This document shows positions 33,125-44,397 of a DNA stretch of 64,000 nucleotides, piece after piece; the stretch's first letter is position 1, and every line of letters starts with the position of its first letter. Below the pieces are notes generated by a model. That model did not search any database, was not told the DNA's origin, and was given only the letters and a program-made list of their open reading frames with translations. The DNA is from Scortum barcoo (Eukaryota; Chordata; Actinopteri; Centrarchiformes; Terapontidae), in assembly GCA_023238725.1 (NCBI GenBank), contig CM041534.1, positions 24,840,303 through 24,904,302 of the forward strand, given 5' to 3'. The position numbers were made by a program, and so were the translations under genes.

Positions 33125-34057
33125 ATGGAAAATTACACGTACAACAGCTTCACACTCCAGATGGAGGGGTTAAAGGTCACAAAGGATTCAATGTACCCTG
33201 TATTTTTAATGTTCTTGATTTCCTACATTATAACAATGGTCATGAATATAGGCATTTTGGTTCTAATATTTATTGACAAGAACCTTCAACAGCCTATGTA
33301 TCTCCTTTTTTGCAACCTGCTAGCAAGTGACATAATTGGAAGTACTAATATTTTGCCCCGTTTGCTTTCAGATATTTTGTTGCCTCCCTCTGAACGCCTC
33401 ATCAGTTATTATGAGTGTGTGGTCCAAGCTTTCATCACCCAGTTTTTTAGTACAACTTCCCACACTATACTCATGATTATGGCCTTTGACAGATATGTGG
33501 CCATCTGCAATCCCCTGCGCTATGCTACCATAATGACCAACAAGATGGTGGTCAAGCTGACAGTTTCTGCCTGGGGAGTGGCCTTTGTTTTGGTTGGGGT
33601 TCTTCTTGGTCTGACTATAAGGCTGAACAGATGCAGGACTCTGATCATGAATCCTTACTGTGACAATGCCTCCTTGTTTAAACTCTCCTGTGAGAGTGTA
33701 TTGATTAATAATATCTATGGCCTCACTTTCACTGTAGTCTTGCTCACCTCCTCTATGGGCAGCATTGTTCTCACCTATACTAAGATTACTGTCGTCTGTC
33801 TCACTAGTAAGAACAAGTCTTTGAACAGTAAAGCACTGAAGACCTGCAGCACTCATCTGGTTGTGTATCTGATCATGCTGATCAGTGGATTTACTGCTGT
33901 TATTCTACATCGTTTCCCCCAGTATTCAGACTATCGGAAACTCTCAGGCATACTGTTTTCTATCATACCCGGCAGCCTAAACTGCATTATTTATGCCGTG
34001 CAGTCTAAAGAGATTCGGATTTCAGCCATTAAATGTTTGTCACAGTGTAAAAAATAA
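33125..34057 (+). CDS. Odorant receptor, intact coding exon
   Basis: Seven-transmembrane class A odorant receptor of 310 residues, presumed to detect odorants in olfactory neuron cilia through a G protein. The ATG at 33125 directly follows a splice acceptor, and the further upstream extension lies in the intron. Visible: N-terminal glycosylation site NYT, PMYLLFCNLLASD after intracellular loop 1, C98 with cysteines 170, 179 and 189 in loop 2, MAFDRYVAICNPLRY (D122-R123-Y124), and KALKTCSTHL (236-245) before TM6. The TM7 motif normally NPxxY reads NCIIY (286-290) here, while the other copies have NPIIY. The exact subfamily is not assigned. The coding part is a single exon. It is the first intact member of a + strand tandem cluster. 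Confidence 0.93.
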   Translation: MENYTYNSFTLQMEGLKVTKDSMYPVFLMFLISYIITMVMNIGILVLIFIDKNLQQPMYLLFCNLLASDIIGSTNILPRLLSDILLPPSERLISYYECVVQAFITQFFSTTSHTILMIMAFDRYVAICNPLRYATIMTNKMVVKLTVSAWGVAFVLVGVLLGLTIRLNRCRTLIMNPYCDNASLFKLSCESVLINNIYGLTFTVVLLTSSMGSIVLTYTKITVVCLTSKNKSLNSKALKTCSTHLVVYLIMLISGFTAVILHRFPQYSDYRKLSGILFSIIPGSLNCIIYAVQSKEIRISAIKCLSQCKK

Positions 34058-34827
34058 AGGATTCCTTTATTTGTTAGGAAAATTATTAAATCATATAAAA
34101 TTCCACTGAATGAATGCTCTTTTGAAATCAAATGTTCTATTTTATCTTAAAAGTTATAAACTGTAAATATGTACGAATGTATTTGTAGCAAAACATGTTC
34201 TGACTGCAAAGGATTCTTGGACATCCACTGACATTTGTGGATTTAGAAGTCTATAGTTTTACATTTAGTAAAGAACAAAGCACAATCACAAATCAAATTA
34301 TTAAACATATTGTCTCAGTTGTCCTTTGTTGTTGACAACACCTTTGTTGTTAAAAAAAAAGATTGTAAATACAATAAATTACTTGGTGTATCTGTAGCTT
34401 AAAGAAATTAAATATCCTCTCCAACATGCATGTAAAAAAAGAACGTCTCTGTGCAAGAGAGGTAAATTGTTAATTTTGTTATTCTTTCATTGCATATTTA
34501 ACTGCACTGTTTTAAGAAAAGTATTAGGTTTGAATTACTGTCCAAGCAGTTCTTGCACAGATACATTCATTACAAGTGGAAAGTGGGTCATGTTGATTTT
34601 AACAACCCCAATTAGAAAAACAGTCAACTTAACCTGTAACCTACGGCAAAGGCTGACGTCAGCAGTTCCAGTTATCCCTGATTGCGACAATGCAGTGTAT
34701 CTGCAGTATTATCATATTGGGACCCCTCCTTGATCTTCAAGACCAAAAGAGTTTTTTTTGTTTGTTTTTCAGAAATGTCTGCCTGTCTAGTCTACATCTT
34801 AGTTGTGTGTTCCCTACATTACTTCCA
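34058..34827. other. 3' flank of the first odorant receptor
   Basis: Contains AATAAA right at the stop codon region (34055) and another near 34373. No coding sequence recognised. AT-rich. Confidence 0.5.
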
Positions 34828-35290
34828 AAAAAAGAAGAAACCTGAGGAAAAGCCACAGATGAGGGATCCCTCTCCCTGGGACGGACAGACGTGCAATAGA
34901 TGCCACATGTACAGAGAACATCATCATCAGTCATATATGGAGTTAAATATGGGTCGTAATAAACTGTAGCTATACTGAGTTCATGGGTTTAGTCCATGTG
35001 TGAAGGTATCACAGGTAATGGAAATGAGTCCTGTGAGTCCAGGTGCATCTCTAGATGTCCTCATATGGAGCTCTGGGCCACTCGACCTTCTCTCCACAAC
35101 ACAGACACAGATCATGTCCCCACCAGGCCAGTGAACCTCAGACAGATGGACCACAACCAGAATCAGTGAGGAACCTGCAAGACTGGAGAGAACAAAGGGA
35201 GGACCGGGGCTCCGGCAGTAACATGCACTTTACAGGACATAAGAGTATTCACATTAACCACTTTAACACTTTAACCAATTTAACCAGTAG
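34828..35290 (-). mobile_element. L2 LINE 3' untranslated fragment, reverse orientation
   Basis: Near-identical in reverse complement to 42110-42560 and in direct orientation to 8164-8580. It contains gccacagatgagggatccct and the ctctgggccactcgaccttc block, and ends in short ctttaacc-type repeats. No coding part. Confidence 0.85.
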
Positions 35291-35329
35291 AGTCTGGAGG
35301 TATTTTGTAACCCTCAATAATGTTTGAGG

Positions 35330-37656
35330 AAAAAAGGATCAGCTGTTAGCCCTGTGAACAGACAGAAGCAAGGAGAGCGGTAAGAGGAAAGGAGGAGGGC
35401 TGGCAGTGTTTGTTAATGATAGATGGTGTAACCCTGGGCACATCACTGTCAAGGAGCAGCACTGCTACAAGGACATTGAACTGTTGGCCGTCAGCATGAG
35501 GCCTTACTACCTGCCGAGGGAGTTCACTCATGCCCTTGTGGTGGTAGTGTACGTCCCACCCCTCTGCTAACGCCGGTGCAGCCTGTGATTTCCTGATCTC
35601 AGCAGTGAGCAGGCTACAGACACAGCACCCTGATGCCCTCCTCCTCATCTCTGGAGACTTCAATCATGCCTCTCCATCCTCCTCTCTGCCCAAATTCACC
35701 CAGTATGTCACATGCCACACCAGAGACAATAAAACACTGGACCTGTTTTATGCCAACACCAAGGAGGCATACCACTCACTCCCTCTTCCTCCCCTGGGCC
35801 GAGCCGACCACAACCTCGTGCACCTCCTGCCTGTGTATAAGACTCTTGTGCACAGGCAGCAATCTGCTGTCACCCGCACTGTGAAGAAATGGTCTGAAGA
35901 AGCCGAGGAGGCCCTGAAAGACTGTTTCAACACAACACTATGGGATGTTTTCAGTGACATGCCCATGGGGAGGATCATCGACAGTCTCACCCACTGCCTG
36001 ACGGACTATATTAACTTTTGTGTGGAGAACACCAGTACCCACCAGGACTGTACGGAGCTTCTCCAACAGCAAGCCCTGGATTACCCCGGACATTAAGGCT
36101 CTCCTTGAAGGAGAAGAGGAGAGCTTTTGTGTCTGGAAATAAAGAGGAGCTGAAGTCTGTGCAGAGGGAGCTGAGGAGGATGATCAGGAAGGGGAAAGAA
36201 CAGCTACAGGAGGAAGATGGAGCACCAGCTGCAGTATAACAACATCTGTGGTGTCTGGAAGGGACTTAAGACCATCTCGGGCTTCAAGGAGCCAAAGTCC
36301 CAGCCTGTGGGAGACCAGCCTGTGGGAGACCAGGGGTGGGCAAAAGACCTGAACTTATTTTTTAACAGATTTGATCAGGCATCCGCCCCTCCCCTGGCCC
36401 AGTCTCCTCTGCTGCAACCCCCATCACGCTCTGTGCCCCCTGTCCACTGCTCCTCCTCCTGCCCCCCCCCCCATCAACACCTCCCTGCTCCAGCCTGCTC
36501 CTCACAACACACCAGGTGAGGAATGCCCTGAAGAAGAACAGGGCCAGGAAAGCAGCGGGTCCTGGGACGGCATCAGCTCCAGGCTCCTGAAGTCCTGCAT
36601 GCAGACCAGCTGTGTGGGATTTTTGGCTACACATTCAACCTGAGCCTGAAGCTGGGGAGAGTGCCACAGCTCTGGAAGACATCCTGCATCGTCCCAGTGC
36701 CAAAGACACCGCACCCCAAGGAGCTCAACAGCTACAGGCCGGTAGCTCTGACGTCTCATCTGATGAAGACGCTGGAGAGACTGGTCCTCGTCCATCTGCG
36801 CCCGCTGGTGAGCTCCTTCATGGACCCACTGCAGTTCGCCTACCAGCCTGACATCGGGGTGGATGATGCCGTCATCTACCTCCTTCACACCTCCCTCACT
36901 CACCTGGAGAAGGCTGGAAGCACTGTGAGGATCATGTTCTTTGATTTCTCCAGTGCATTCAACACCATCCAGCCCAGGCTGCTGGGGGACAAGCTGCAGC
37001 TAGCTGGGGTGGACCATCACCTCACTTCCTGGATTCTGGACTACCTCACTCACAGGACCACAGTTTGTGAGGGTGCAGGGCTTTGAGTCGGATCGGCTTC
37101 TCTGCAGCACCGGTGCTCCGCAGGAGAACGGTTCTGGCTGGCTCCTTTCCTGTTCACCCTCTACACTGCAGACTTTTTTATACAATACTCCATCATGTCA
37201 TCTCCAGAAGTTCTCTGATGACTCTGCTGTTGTTGGCCTCATCACAGATGGGGACGACAGAGAGTACAGAGGACTTATTCAGGACTTTGCGGACTGGTGC
37301 CTGCAATGGAACAACCTCCAGATCAACGCTGGTAAAACCAAGGAGCTGGTGGTGGATTTCCGCAGGCGTAGAGTCACTCTCCGCCGCCTGCACCGGTGAG
37401 CATCCAGGGAACGGACATCGACACTGTGAAGTCCTACAAGTACCTGGGTGTTCACCTAAATGACAGTCTGGACTGGACACACAACACAGACGCCCTTGTC
37501 AAGAAGGGCAACAGCAGACTGTTCCTGCTCAGGAGGCTGAGGTCTTTTGGAGTGCAGGGACCTCTCCTCAGGACCTTCTATGACTCTGTGGTGGCATCAG
37601 CCATCTTTTATGGGATAGTCTGCTGGGCCAGCAGCATCACGGACAGGGACAGGAGG
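35330..37656 (+). mobile_element. Rex1-like LINE, 5' portion (endonuclease and reverse transcriptase)
   Basis: Non-LTR retrotransposon ORF2 with several frameshifts. Endonuclease pieces are GGGLAVFVNDRW at about 35395 and LLLISGDFNHASP at about 35645. The reverse transcriptase includes NSYRPVALTSHLMKTLERLV at 36730, DPLQFAYQPDIGVDDAV, MFFDFSSAFNTIQP and, later, KFSDDSAVVGLI with the catalytic pair as SDDS, plus YKYLGVHLNDSLDW at about 37440. The element stops abruptly at 37656 within ITDRDRRR and resumes at 42710 after the L2 insertion. 5'-truncated, not functional. Closest family by my reading is Rex1 in the CR1 group. Confidence 0.88.
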
Positions 37657-37894
37657 CGTTCTACATTGCTCACGGTGAGCGTATTGCGTCATTTCCTGTT
37701 CTCCTTGCGCTAGAGCTGTGTGAATAGTCTTGAGACTCCAGAGCGTAATTTTCTTAAATACTCTCTAAAGTGTGTACAACTGTGACTAACCACCGCTAGC
37801 GACTTTTTAGCTGTCCAAAAGCTTAAATTTTGCCGTAAAACTCTTTAATTAATTTGGTTCCAGTGGTTAGCTCCTTTGCTATCTCTTATTAGCA

Positions 37895-38768
37895 ATGGCT
37901 TCTCCCTCTCCCTCCTCCTCTCCTCTCTCTTGCTCGATGTGTCAGATGTTTAGCTACTCCTCTGCCTCCTTTAGCGGAAATGGTACCTGTAATAAATGTA
38001 GTTTATATGTAGTTTTGGAGGCGAGGCTGACAGAATTAGAGAAGCGGACTCGGCACCAATGTTAGCAGTTATGCTAGCGTAGTTAGCCAGTCCCCAGTAG
38101 CCGGTGCGAGCCGATCGAGTGCAGGGTTAGCATCAGCTAACACCCCCGGCAGACCCCGAGCAGCCAGGCGGCTGGGTGATGACTGTTCGAAGGAGGCATA
38201 GCTCAAAAAAAAGTCCACCAAGGTTCACCACCAAGCACTTCTAAGCGTGTCCAATAAATTCTCCCCCCTCAGCGACCCGCTGACAAACCAAGCTCTGGTC
38301 ATTGGCAGCTCCACATAGTCCGACACGTGAAGTTAGCAGCACCGGGGAACATAGTCAAATGCATCCCTGGGGCCAGAGAGCGGGCGACATCGAGTCAAAT
38401 TTGAAACTGCTGGCAAAGGATAAACGGAAATATGGTAAAATTGTAATTCATGTCGGCATTAATGACGCCCGATTACGCCAATCGGAAGTCACCAGAATTA
38501 ATGTGGAGTCGGTGTGTAAGTTTGCAAAAAGCGATGTCGGACTCCGTAGTTTTCTCTGGACCCCTTCCTAATCTGACCAGTGATGACGTCATTCCACCGG
38601 TGGTTAACGAGGTGGTGTCCGGCAAACGGCGTGAATGGCTTTATTAATAATTGGCAGCCTTTTTGGGGGAGATCTGGCCTGATTAGGAGAGATGGTATCC
38701 ATCCCACTTTGGCTGGAGCCGCTCTCCTGTCTAGAAATATAGAAAGTTTTATTAGTCCTAATTCATGA
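37895..38768 (+). pseudogene. L2 ORF1 with SGNH esterase-like part, disrupted
   Basis: Starts at ATG 37895 with MASPSPSSSPLSCSMCQMF, a short cysteine-containing part (CSMC, CNKC) that may bind zinc, then a coiled-coil-like stretch. After stops and shifts it continues as an esterase-like region: KYGKIVIHVGINDARLRQSE at about 38440, FSGPLPNLTSDD, and GLIRRDGIHPTLAGAALLS near 38720. The GxND-like block and DxxH (DGIH) are the catalytic blocks of SGNH hydrolases, known in ORF1 of L2/CR1 elements. No continuous frame remains. Confidence 0.72.
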
Positions 38769-38959
38769 CATACCAGAGTTGGGACCAGTAAGCAGAGTTG
38801 CAGTCTTACACGCTTCTCTGCGCCTCCATTAGAGCAGCTGCACACCCAATATAGAATAGAAACTGTGTCTGCCCAGCGACCATTTAAACTCTTAAAACCA
38901 AAAAGGGGAGTTATTCATAAAAATCTAATAAAAATTAACACAACCTGCTGTAGCAACTC

Positions 38960-41889
38960 AGCAACAGCATAATAAGAAAATTAAGTGTGGCCTCTTAAAC
39001 ATCAGATCTCTGGCCTCTAAGGCTGTTCTGATAAATGATTTGATATCAGACTCTGATATAGACCTGTTCTGCCTTACTGAGACCTGGCTAGGTCAGGAAG
39101 AATTTGTTAGCCTAAATGAATCCACTCCACCGAGTCATTCTAACGTTCATGTTCCTCGAGACACTGGACGAGGAGGTGGAGTTGCAGCCATTTTTAATTC
39201 AGCCCTATTAATAAATTCTCGGCCTAAAGAGGGCTACAGCTCATTTGAAAGCCTTATTATTACTCTTTCATCTCCAGCCTGGAAGAGCACAAAGCCAATA
39301 CTAGTTGCTGTAGTGTACCGCCCCCCAGGCCCATACTCTGAATTCTTATCTGAATTTTCAGAGTTCTTGTCAAATTTAGTCCTTGAAAATGACAAGGTAA
39401 TTATTGTAGGTGATTTTAATATTCATGTGGACATGGATAGTGACAGTCTTAGCACAGCATTCATCTCATTATTGGACTCCATTGGGTTTTCTCAGAGAGT
39501 AAATTCTCCAACTCACTGTCACAATCACACCCTTGATTTGGTCCTCACCTTATGGTATTGATATATTGAGCACTTAATAGTCTCCCCCCAAAATCCTGTG
39601 TTATCAGACCACTACTTAGTATCATTTGAATTCCTATTACAGGACTATGCACCTCTAGAAAAATTAGTGTTCACTAGATGGTTACCCTGATTGTACTAGG
39701 ACTAAATTTAAGGAAGCAATTCCGACAGCATTAAAGTCAGTAAGATTTCCTAGTATCTCTGACGACTCTCATAATTTTTTGAGCTCCCCCCAAATTGACC
39801 AACTTGTTAGAAACACCATGGACTCACTCAGAGGCACTCTGGACTCTGTTGCGCCCCTAAAAAGAAAGATTATAAAACAAGAAGAGATTGGCACCATGGT
39901 TTAACTCTGCAACTCGCAAGTTAAAACAAACAACGCGACAATTGGAAAGGATATGGCGCTCCACCAAAGAGGAGGACTCTCGCCTAGCCTGGAAAGAGAG
40001 TCTCAAAACATATAGGAAAGCCCTGTGTAATGCCAGAGCAGCCTACTATTCAGAATTAATAGAGGAAAAATAAGAACTGCCCTAGGTTTCTTTTCAGCAC
40101 TGTAGCCAGGCTGACACAGAGCCATAGCTCTATTGAACCCTGCATTCCCTTAAGTTTAAGTAGTAATGATTTCATGAGCTTCTTTAATGACAAGATTTTG
40201 AATATTAGGGACAAAATTTGTCAGGATCTGCCCTCGTTAGACTCCGATCCTTCAGACTCAGGAAATTTAGGAGCAGATACATTAAAACCTGACAATTGCT
40301 TAGACAGTTTTATTCCAATTGGCCTTCCCGAATTATCCTCGTTAGTTTCATCATCGAAAGCAACAACTTGTCTCCTAGACCCGATCCCAACTACGCTGCT
40401 TAAGGAAGTTTTCCCATTTATTGGCACATCACTGCTGCATATTATTAATCTGTCTCTGGTGTCAGGCTTTGTACCCAAGTCTTTTAAAGTAGCTGTAATT
40501 AAACCATTGATCAAAAAACCTACACTTGATGCAGATGTGTTAGCCAATTACAGACCAATATCCAACCTCCCCTTTTTGTCTAAGATTCTAGAGAAAGCCG
40601 TTGCCAGCCAGTTATGTAATTATCTCCACAGTAATAGTCTTTTTGAAGTTTTTCAGTCAGGATTTAGAGCTCACCATAGCACAGAAACAGCACTTGTGAA
40701 AGTCACCAATGACCTGTTGACAGCATCAGATAGAGGGCTTCTTGTGTCTGTACTTGTCCTGTTAGACCTTAGTGCTGCCTTTGATACAGTTGACCATGAC
40801 CATCACATCCTGTTGCTGAGAATGGAAAAACTGCTTGGTATTAAAGGGTCTGCATTAAACTGGTTCAGATCATACTTATCAGATCGGTCTCAGTTTGTCC
40901 ATATTAATAATGAATCCTCTGTGCATACTAAAGTCTGTCATGGAGTTCCACAAGGTTCAGTGCTAGGTCCAATTCTGTTTATTTTGTATATGCTGCCCCT
41001 TGGCAATATCATCAGGAGGCACTCCATAGATTTCCATTGTTATGCTGATGACACCCAATTATATTTATCAAGTGGAGCCAGACAAAACTGATCAGCTCCT
41101 GAAACTCCAGCCATGCCTGCCTTAAAGATATAAAGGCTTGGATGACCAGAAATTTCCTGCTGTTGAACTCAGATAAAACTGAAGTGATCCTATTAGGTCC
41201 GAAACACCTGAGGAACACGTTTTCTCCTAATATAGCCTTGCTGGATGGCATTAACTGGGCCTCCAGCACCACTGTAAGGAACCTTGGGTGTTTTATTTGA
41301 TCAGGATATGTCCTTCGACACCCATATTAAGCATATTTCAAGGTCTGCCTTTTACCACCTGCGCAACATCGCAAAAATTCGGCACTTTTTGTCCCAAAGC
41401 GATGCTGAAAAATTAGTCCATGCATTTGTCTCTTCCAGGCTGGATTATTGTAATTCACTTTTATCAGGCTGCCCGAACAAGTCGTTAAAGACTCTACAGC
41501 TGGTCCAGAATGCCGCTGCTCGGGTGCTGACTAAAACCAGGAAAAGAGACCATATTACTCCAGTATTGGCTTCTCTGCATTGGCTCCCTGTAAAATTTAG
41601 AGTGGATTTTAAAATCCTACTCCTCACATATAAGGCTCTACATGGTCTGGCACCATCATATCTTAATGAATTGATAACTCCTTATCAACCGACTAGAGCG
41701 CTGCGCTCCCAAAACGCAGGCTTACTTGTAGTTCCCAGGGTTTCCAGAAGTAGTCTAGGGGGCAGAGCCTTCAGCTATCAGGCCCCTGTTCTCTGGAACC
41801 AGCTCCCAGTCTGGGTCCGAGAGGCAGACACAGTGTCAGTGTTTAAGAATAGACTTAAAACCTTCCTTTTTGATAAAGCTTATAGTTAG
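38960..41889 (+). pseudogene. L2 ORF2 (endonuclease and reverse transcriptase), disrupted
   Basis: Apurinic-type endonuclease at about 38990-39561 (LFCLTETWLGQEE, VAVVYRPPGPY, VGDFNIHVD, TLDLVL), then a broken linker, then reverse transcriptase at 40174-41091 (NYRPISNLPFLSKILEKAV, QSGFRAHHSTETAL, LDLSAAFDTVDH, GVPQGSVLGPILF, CYADDTQLYLS with the YADD catalytic motif) and a C-terminal domain at 41284-41889 (LDYCNSLLSGCP, LHWLPVKFRVDFKILLLTYK, LWNQLP). At least three breaks separate the parts. Family: L2 (Maui-like in fish), from motif recognition. Confidence 0.9.
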
Positions 41890-42062
41890 GGTGGGCACAG
41901 GCTCGCCCTTAGTTATGCTGCTATAGGTTTAGACTGCCGGGGGGCTCCCATGATGCATCGGGCACCTCTCCCTCTTCCTCTGTCTCTGCTTCCTCTTTCT
42001 CTGCTTCCTCTTCCTCTGCTTCCTTTACTCATATTATGGTAGTAGTGCAAACTGGACTCACT

Positions 42063-42130
42063 TTTATAAACTGGTTAAAGTGGCTAAACTGGTTAAAGTA
42101 GTTAAATTGGTTAAACTGTTAAAGTGGTTA
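42063..42130 (+). repeat. Short tandem array in the L2 3' region
   Basis: Imperfect repeats of ggttaaagtggctaaact / ggttaaagtagttaaatt type. Related runs of different length occur in the other L2 tails (8575-8630, 35255-35290, 63752-63775), so this is an internal minisatellite of the element. Confidence 0.75.
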
Positions 42131-42709
42131 ATGTTAATACTCTTATGTCCTGTAAAGTGCATGTTACTGCCGGAGCCCCGGTCCTCTTTGTTCTCTCCAG
42201 TCTTGCAGGTTCCTCACTGATTCTGGTTGTGGTCCATCTGTCTGAGGTTCACTGGCCTGGTGGGGACATGATCTGTGTCTGTGTTGTGGAGAGAAGGTCG
42301 AGTGGCTCAGAGCTCCATATGAGGACATCTAGAGATGCACCTGGACTCACGGACTCATTTCCATTACCTGTGATACCTTCACACATGGACTAAACCAATG
42401 AACTCAGTATAGCTACAGTTTATTACGATTGCGACCCATGTTTAATTCCATAATATGATTGATGATGTTCTCTGTACATGTGGCATCTATTGCACGTCTG
42501 TCCGTCCCAGGGAGAGGGATCCCTCATCTGTGGCTCTTCCTCAGGTTTCTTCTTTTTCCCATAAAGGGTTTTTTGAAGTTTTTCCTGACTCGGTTCGAGG
42601 GTCTAAGGACAGAGGGTGTCACAACTGTACAGATTGTAAAGCCCTCCGAGGCAAACAATGTTTGTGATTTTGGGCTCTAAATAAATAAATTTGATTTGAT
42701 TTGATTTTG

Positions 42710-43318
42710 AGAATGGACAGACTGGTGAAGAGGGCCAGCTCTGTCCTGGGATGGATGCCCCTGGACTCAGTGGAGGTGGTGGGAAACAGGAGGATGATGG
42801 CTAAGCTGTCAGTTGTCCCTGTTAAACCAACACGTCCCCCCTCTACAGGACACTCTGACAGCTCTGGGCAGCTCCTTCAGTGAGCGGCTGCTCCATCCAC
42901 GCTGTGTGAAGGAGAGGTACCGCAGGTCCTTCCTGCCTGCTGCTGTCAGACTACACAACAAACAAAATGCCCGCTAGTCTGCAGACAATAAACAAATAAA
43001 TAACTGACTACTAACAACTGGACTCTTGCACAATACACTCCACTTCACCGTCACTATTCATTTCACTGTTTTCACTATCTTTTTTTTGTACTTGAGATAT
43101 TACATATTCTTATATGTAGGCACATCCTCTCTCTGTACTGTGTACAGGTACAGGTATAATTATAATTAAAGTTATAATTATTTTATTTTTTAGATTTTTA
43201 TGCTAAACATCTTGCATTTCCTATTATTTATTTACCACTGTGTGTCTCGCTGCTGTTACACTGTGAATTTCCCCGCTGTGGGACTAATAAAGGAAATCTG
43301 AATCTGAATCTGAATCTG
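42710..43318 (+). mobile_element. Rex1-like LINE, 3' portion and tail
   Basis: Continuation of the LINE at 35330-37656: RMDRLVKRASSVLGWMPLDS at 42710-42775, then ALGSSFSERLLHPRCVKERY and RRSFLPAAVRLHN-type sequence to 42970, followed by an untranslated region ending cccgctgtgggactaataaa and (GAATCT)n. Together the two parts represent one insertion that was later split by the L2. Confidence 0.88.
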
Positions 43319-43329
43319 AAGATGAATCC

Positions 43330-43530
43330 TAATGATACTGGTGACAGCCTGACTTTTCTTTTTCACTCTTATGCCCCTCAAACCAACAACATTTAACCAT
43401 ACACACAAGATACATAGTGGGTCTAATTGGACGTGTGTTTCTATGTGAACAAAGCCTAAATAAGTGGAACCTTCACTAAACTGTCAAAGGGAGAATTAGT
43501 CAACTCCACCAGGGAAGTGGCTGAGATATG
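43330..43530 (+). promoter_or_regulatory. Distal upstream block of an odorant receptor, separated by insertions
   Basis: Resembles 32440-32660, upstream of the first receptor: gacagcctgacttttctttt versus gacaccctgacagttctcat, then aaagcctaaataagtggaac. It appears to be the outer half of the upstream region of the receptor at 46060, now about 2.1 kb away because LINE and LTR-like DNA lies between. Confidence 0.55.
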
Positions 43531-43534
43531 TGAT

Positions 43535-44397
43535 ACCTAAACTCTACTCTACTAAACTCTATCACTATTACTGGCTCCTCTTCTTGGCAGTGGCAGCAGC
43601 ATACCAGATGGTGATGGACGAGGTGAGGATGGACGAGGTGATGGTGGTGAAGAAGTGCACAATTATTGCCCATAGCAGACTGTATTTCTTCAGCTTCCAC
43701 AGGAAGTACATCCTCTGCTGCTTCCTAATTTAGTCCAAAATAATCTCCACTGTCTTTAGAGCGTTGAACTCCATTGTTGTGCACCAAGTCACCAAATAAT
43801 ACCAAACCAAATAGTCAATCTCCCTCCAATAGGCAGACTCATCTTCAGAGTTGGGTCCAATGAGGGTAGTGTTGTCTGCAAACTTCAGGAGCTGGACGGA
43901 CTGATGACTGGAGGTGCAGCTGATGATGTACGCAGAGAAGAGTAGGGAAAACAAGATGAAGATTTGGAGGGATCCCATACTGATTGTCCAAAAGTCCAAG
44001 ATACGTTTCCCTAGCTTCACATGCTGCCTCCTGTCACACAGGAGGTCTGTGATCCACCTGAAGGTAGAATGAGGCATGTTCAGCTGGCACAGCTTGTTTT
44101 GTAGCAGAGTTGGATGATGGTGTTGAAGGCAGAGCTAAATTCAGTCAACAGCATCCTGGCAGAGGTCCTGAAATTAGATGCTGTTGGCTCTGTAGGCAAA
44201 CTGCAGAGGGTCCAGGAGTGGATCTGTAATGGCTTTAAAGTGTGACAGCACAAGGCACGTAGAAGAATTCATTACTACAGAGGTCAGGACAACAGGTATA
44301 TAGTCTTTAAGGGTTGTAGTTCTTTTTAAATTGGGGACAGGTATGACAATGGAGGAGTTAATATTAATTGCTGATCCCACATCACCCCAATCCTTGC
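43535..44397 (-). mobile_element. LINE fragment, reverse orientation (reverse transcriptase)
   Basis: Minus-strand translation gives FRWITDLLCDRRQHVKLG, a decayed SQAIST-like GSLQIFILFSLLFSAY, VQLLKFADNTTLIG with the catalytic FADD changed to FADN, and DPLLDPLQFAYRANS. Similar in order to the LINE at 52640-54600. Frames are broken and the copy is inactive. Confidence 0.75.

Larger units (their letters stand above)
37657..42709 (+). mobile_element. Near full-length L2-clade LINE nested in a Rex1-like LINE
   Basis: About 5.05 kb with a 5' region, ORF1, ORF2, a 3' untranslated region and an (ATTTG)n tail (ttgatttgatttgatt). Both edges are visible because the host LINE sequence is known from 50765-50825, where the uninterrupted order is ggacaggaggagaatggaca. 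ORF2 carries endonuclease, reverse transcriptase and a C-terminal domain but has stops and shifts, so it is inactive. Its 3' region is the source type of the dispersed fragments at 8164, 34828 and 63555. Confidence 0.9.

Noticed and set aside
33368..33856. Long minus-strand open frame inside the first odorant receptor, repeated in the other copies (46337-46846, 49703-50122, 55817-56107)
   Set aside because: It is the antisense shadow of a very similar coding sequence. It looks conserved only because the sense strand is, and it has no recognisable domain.
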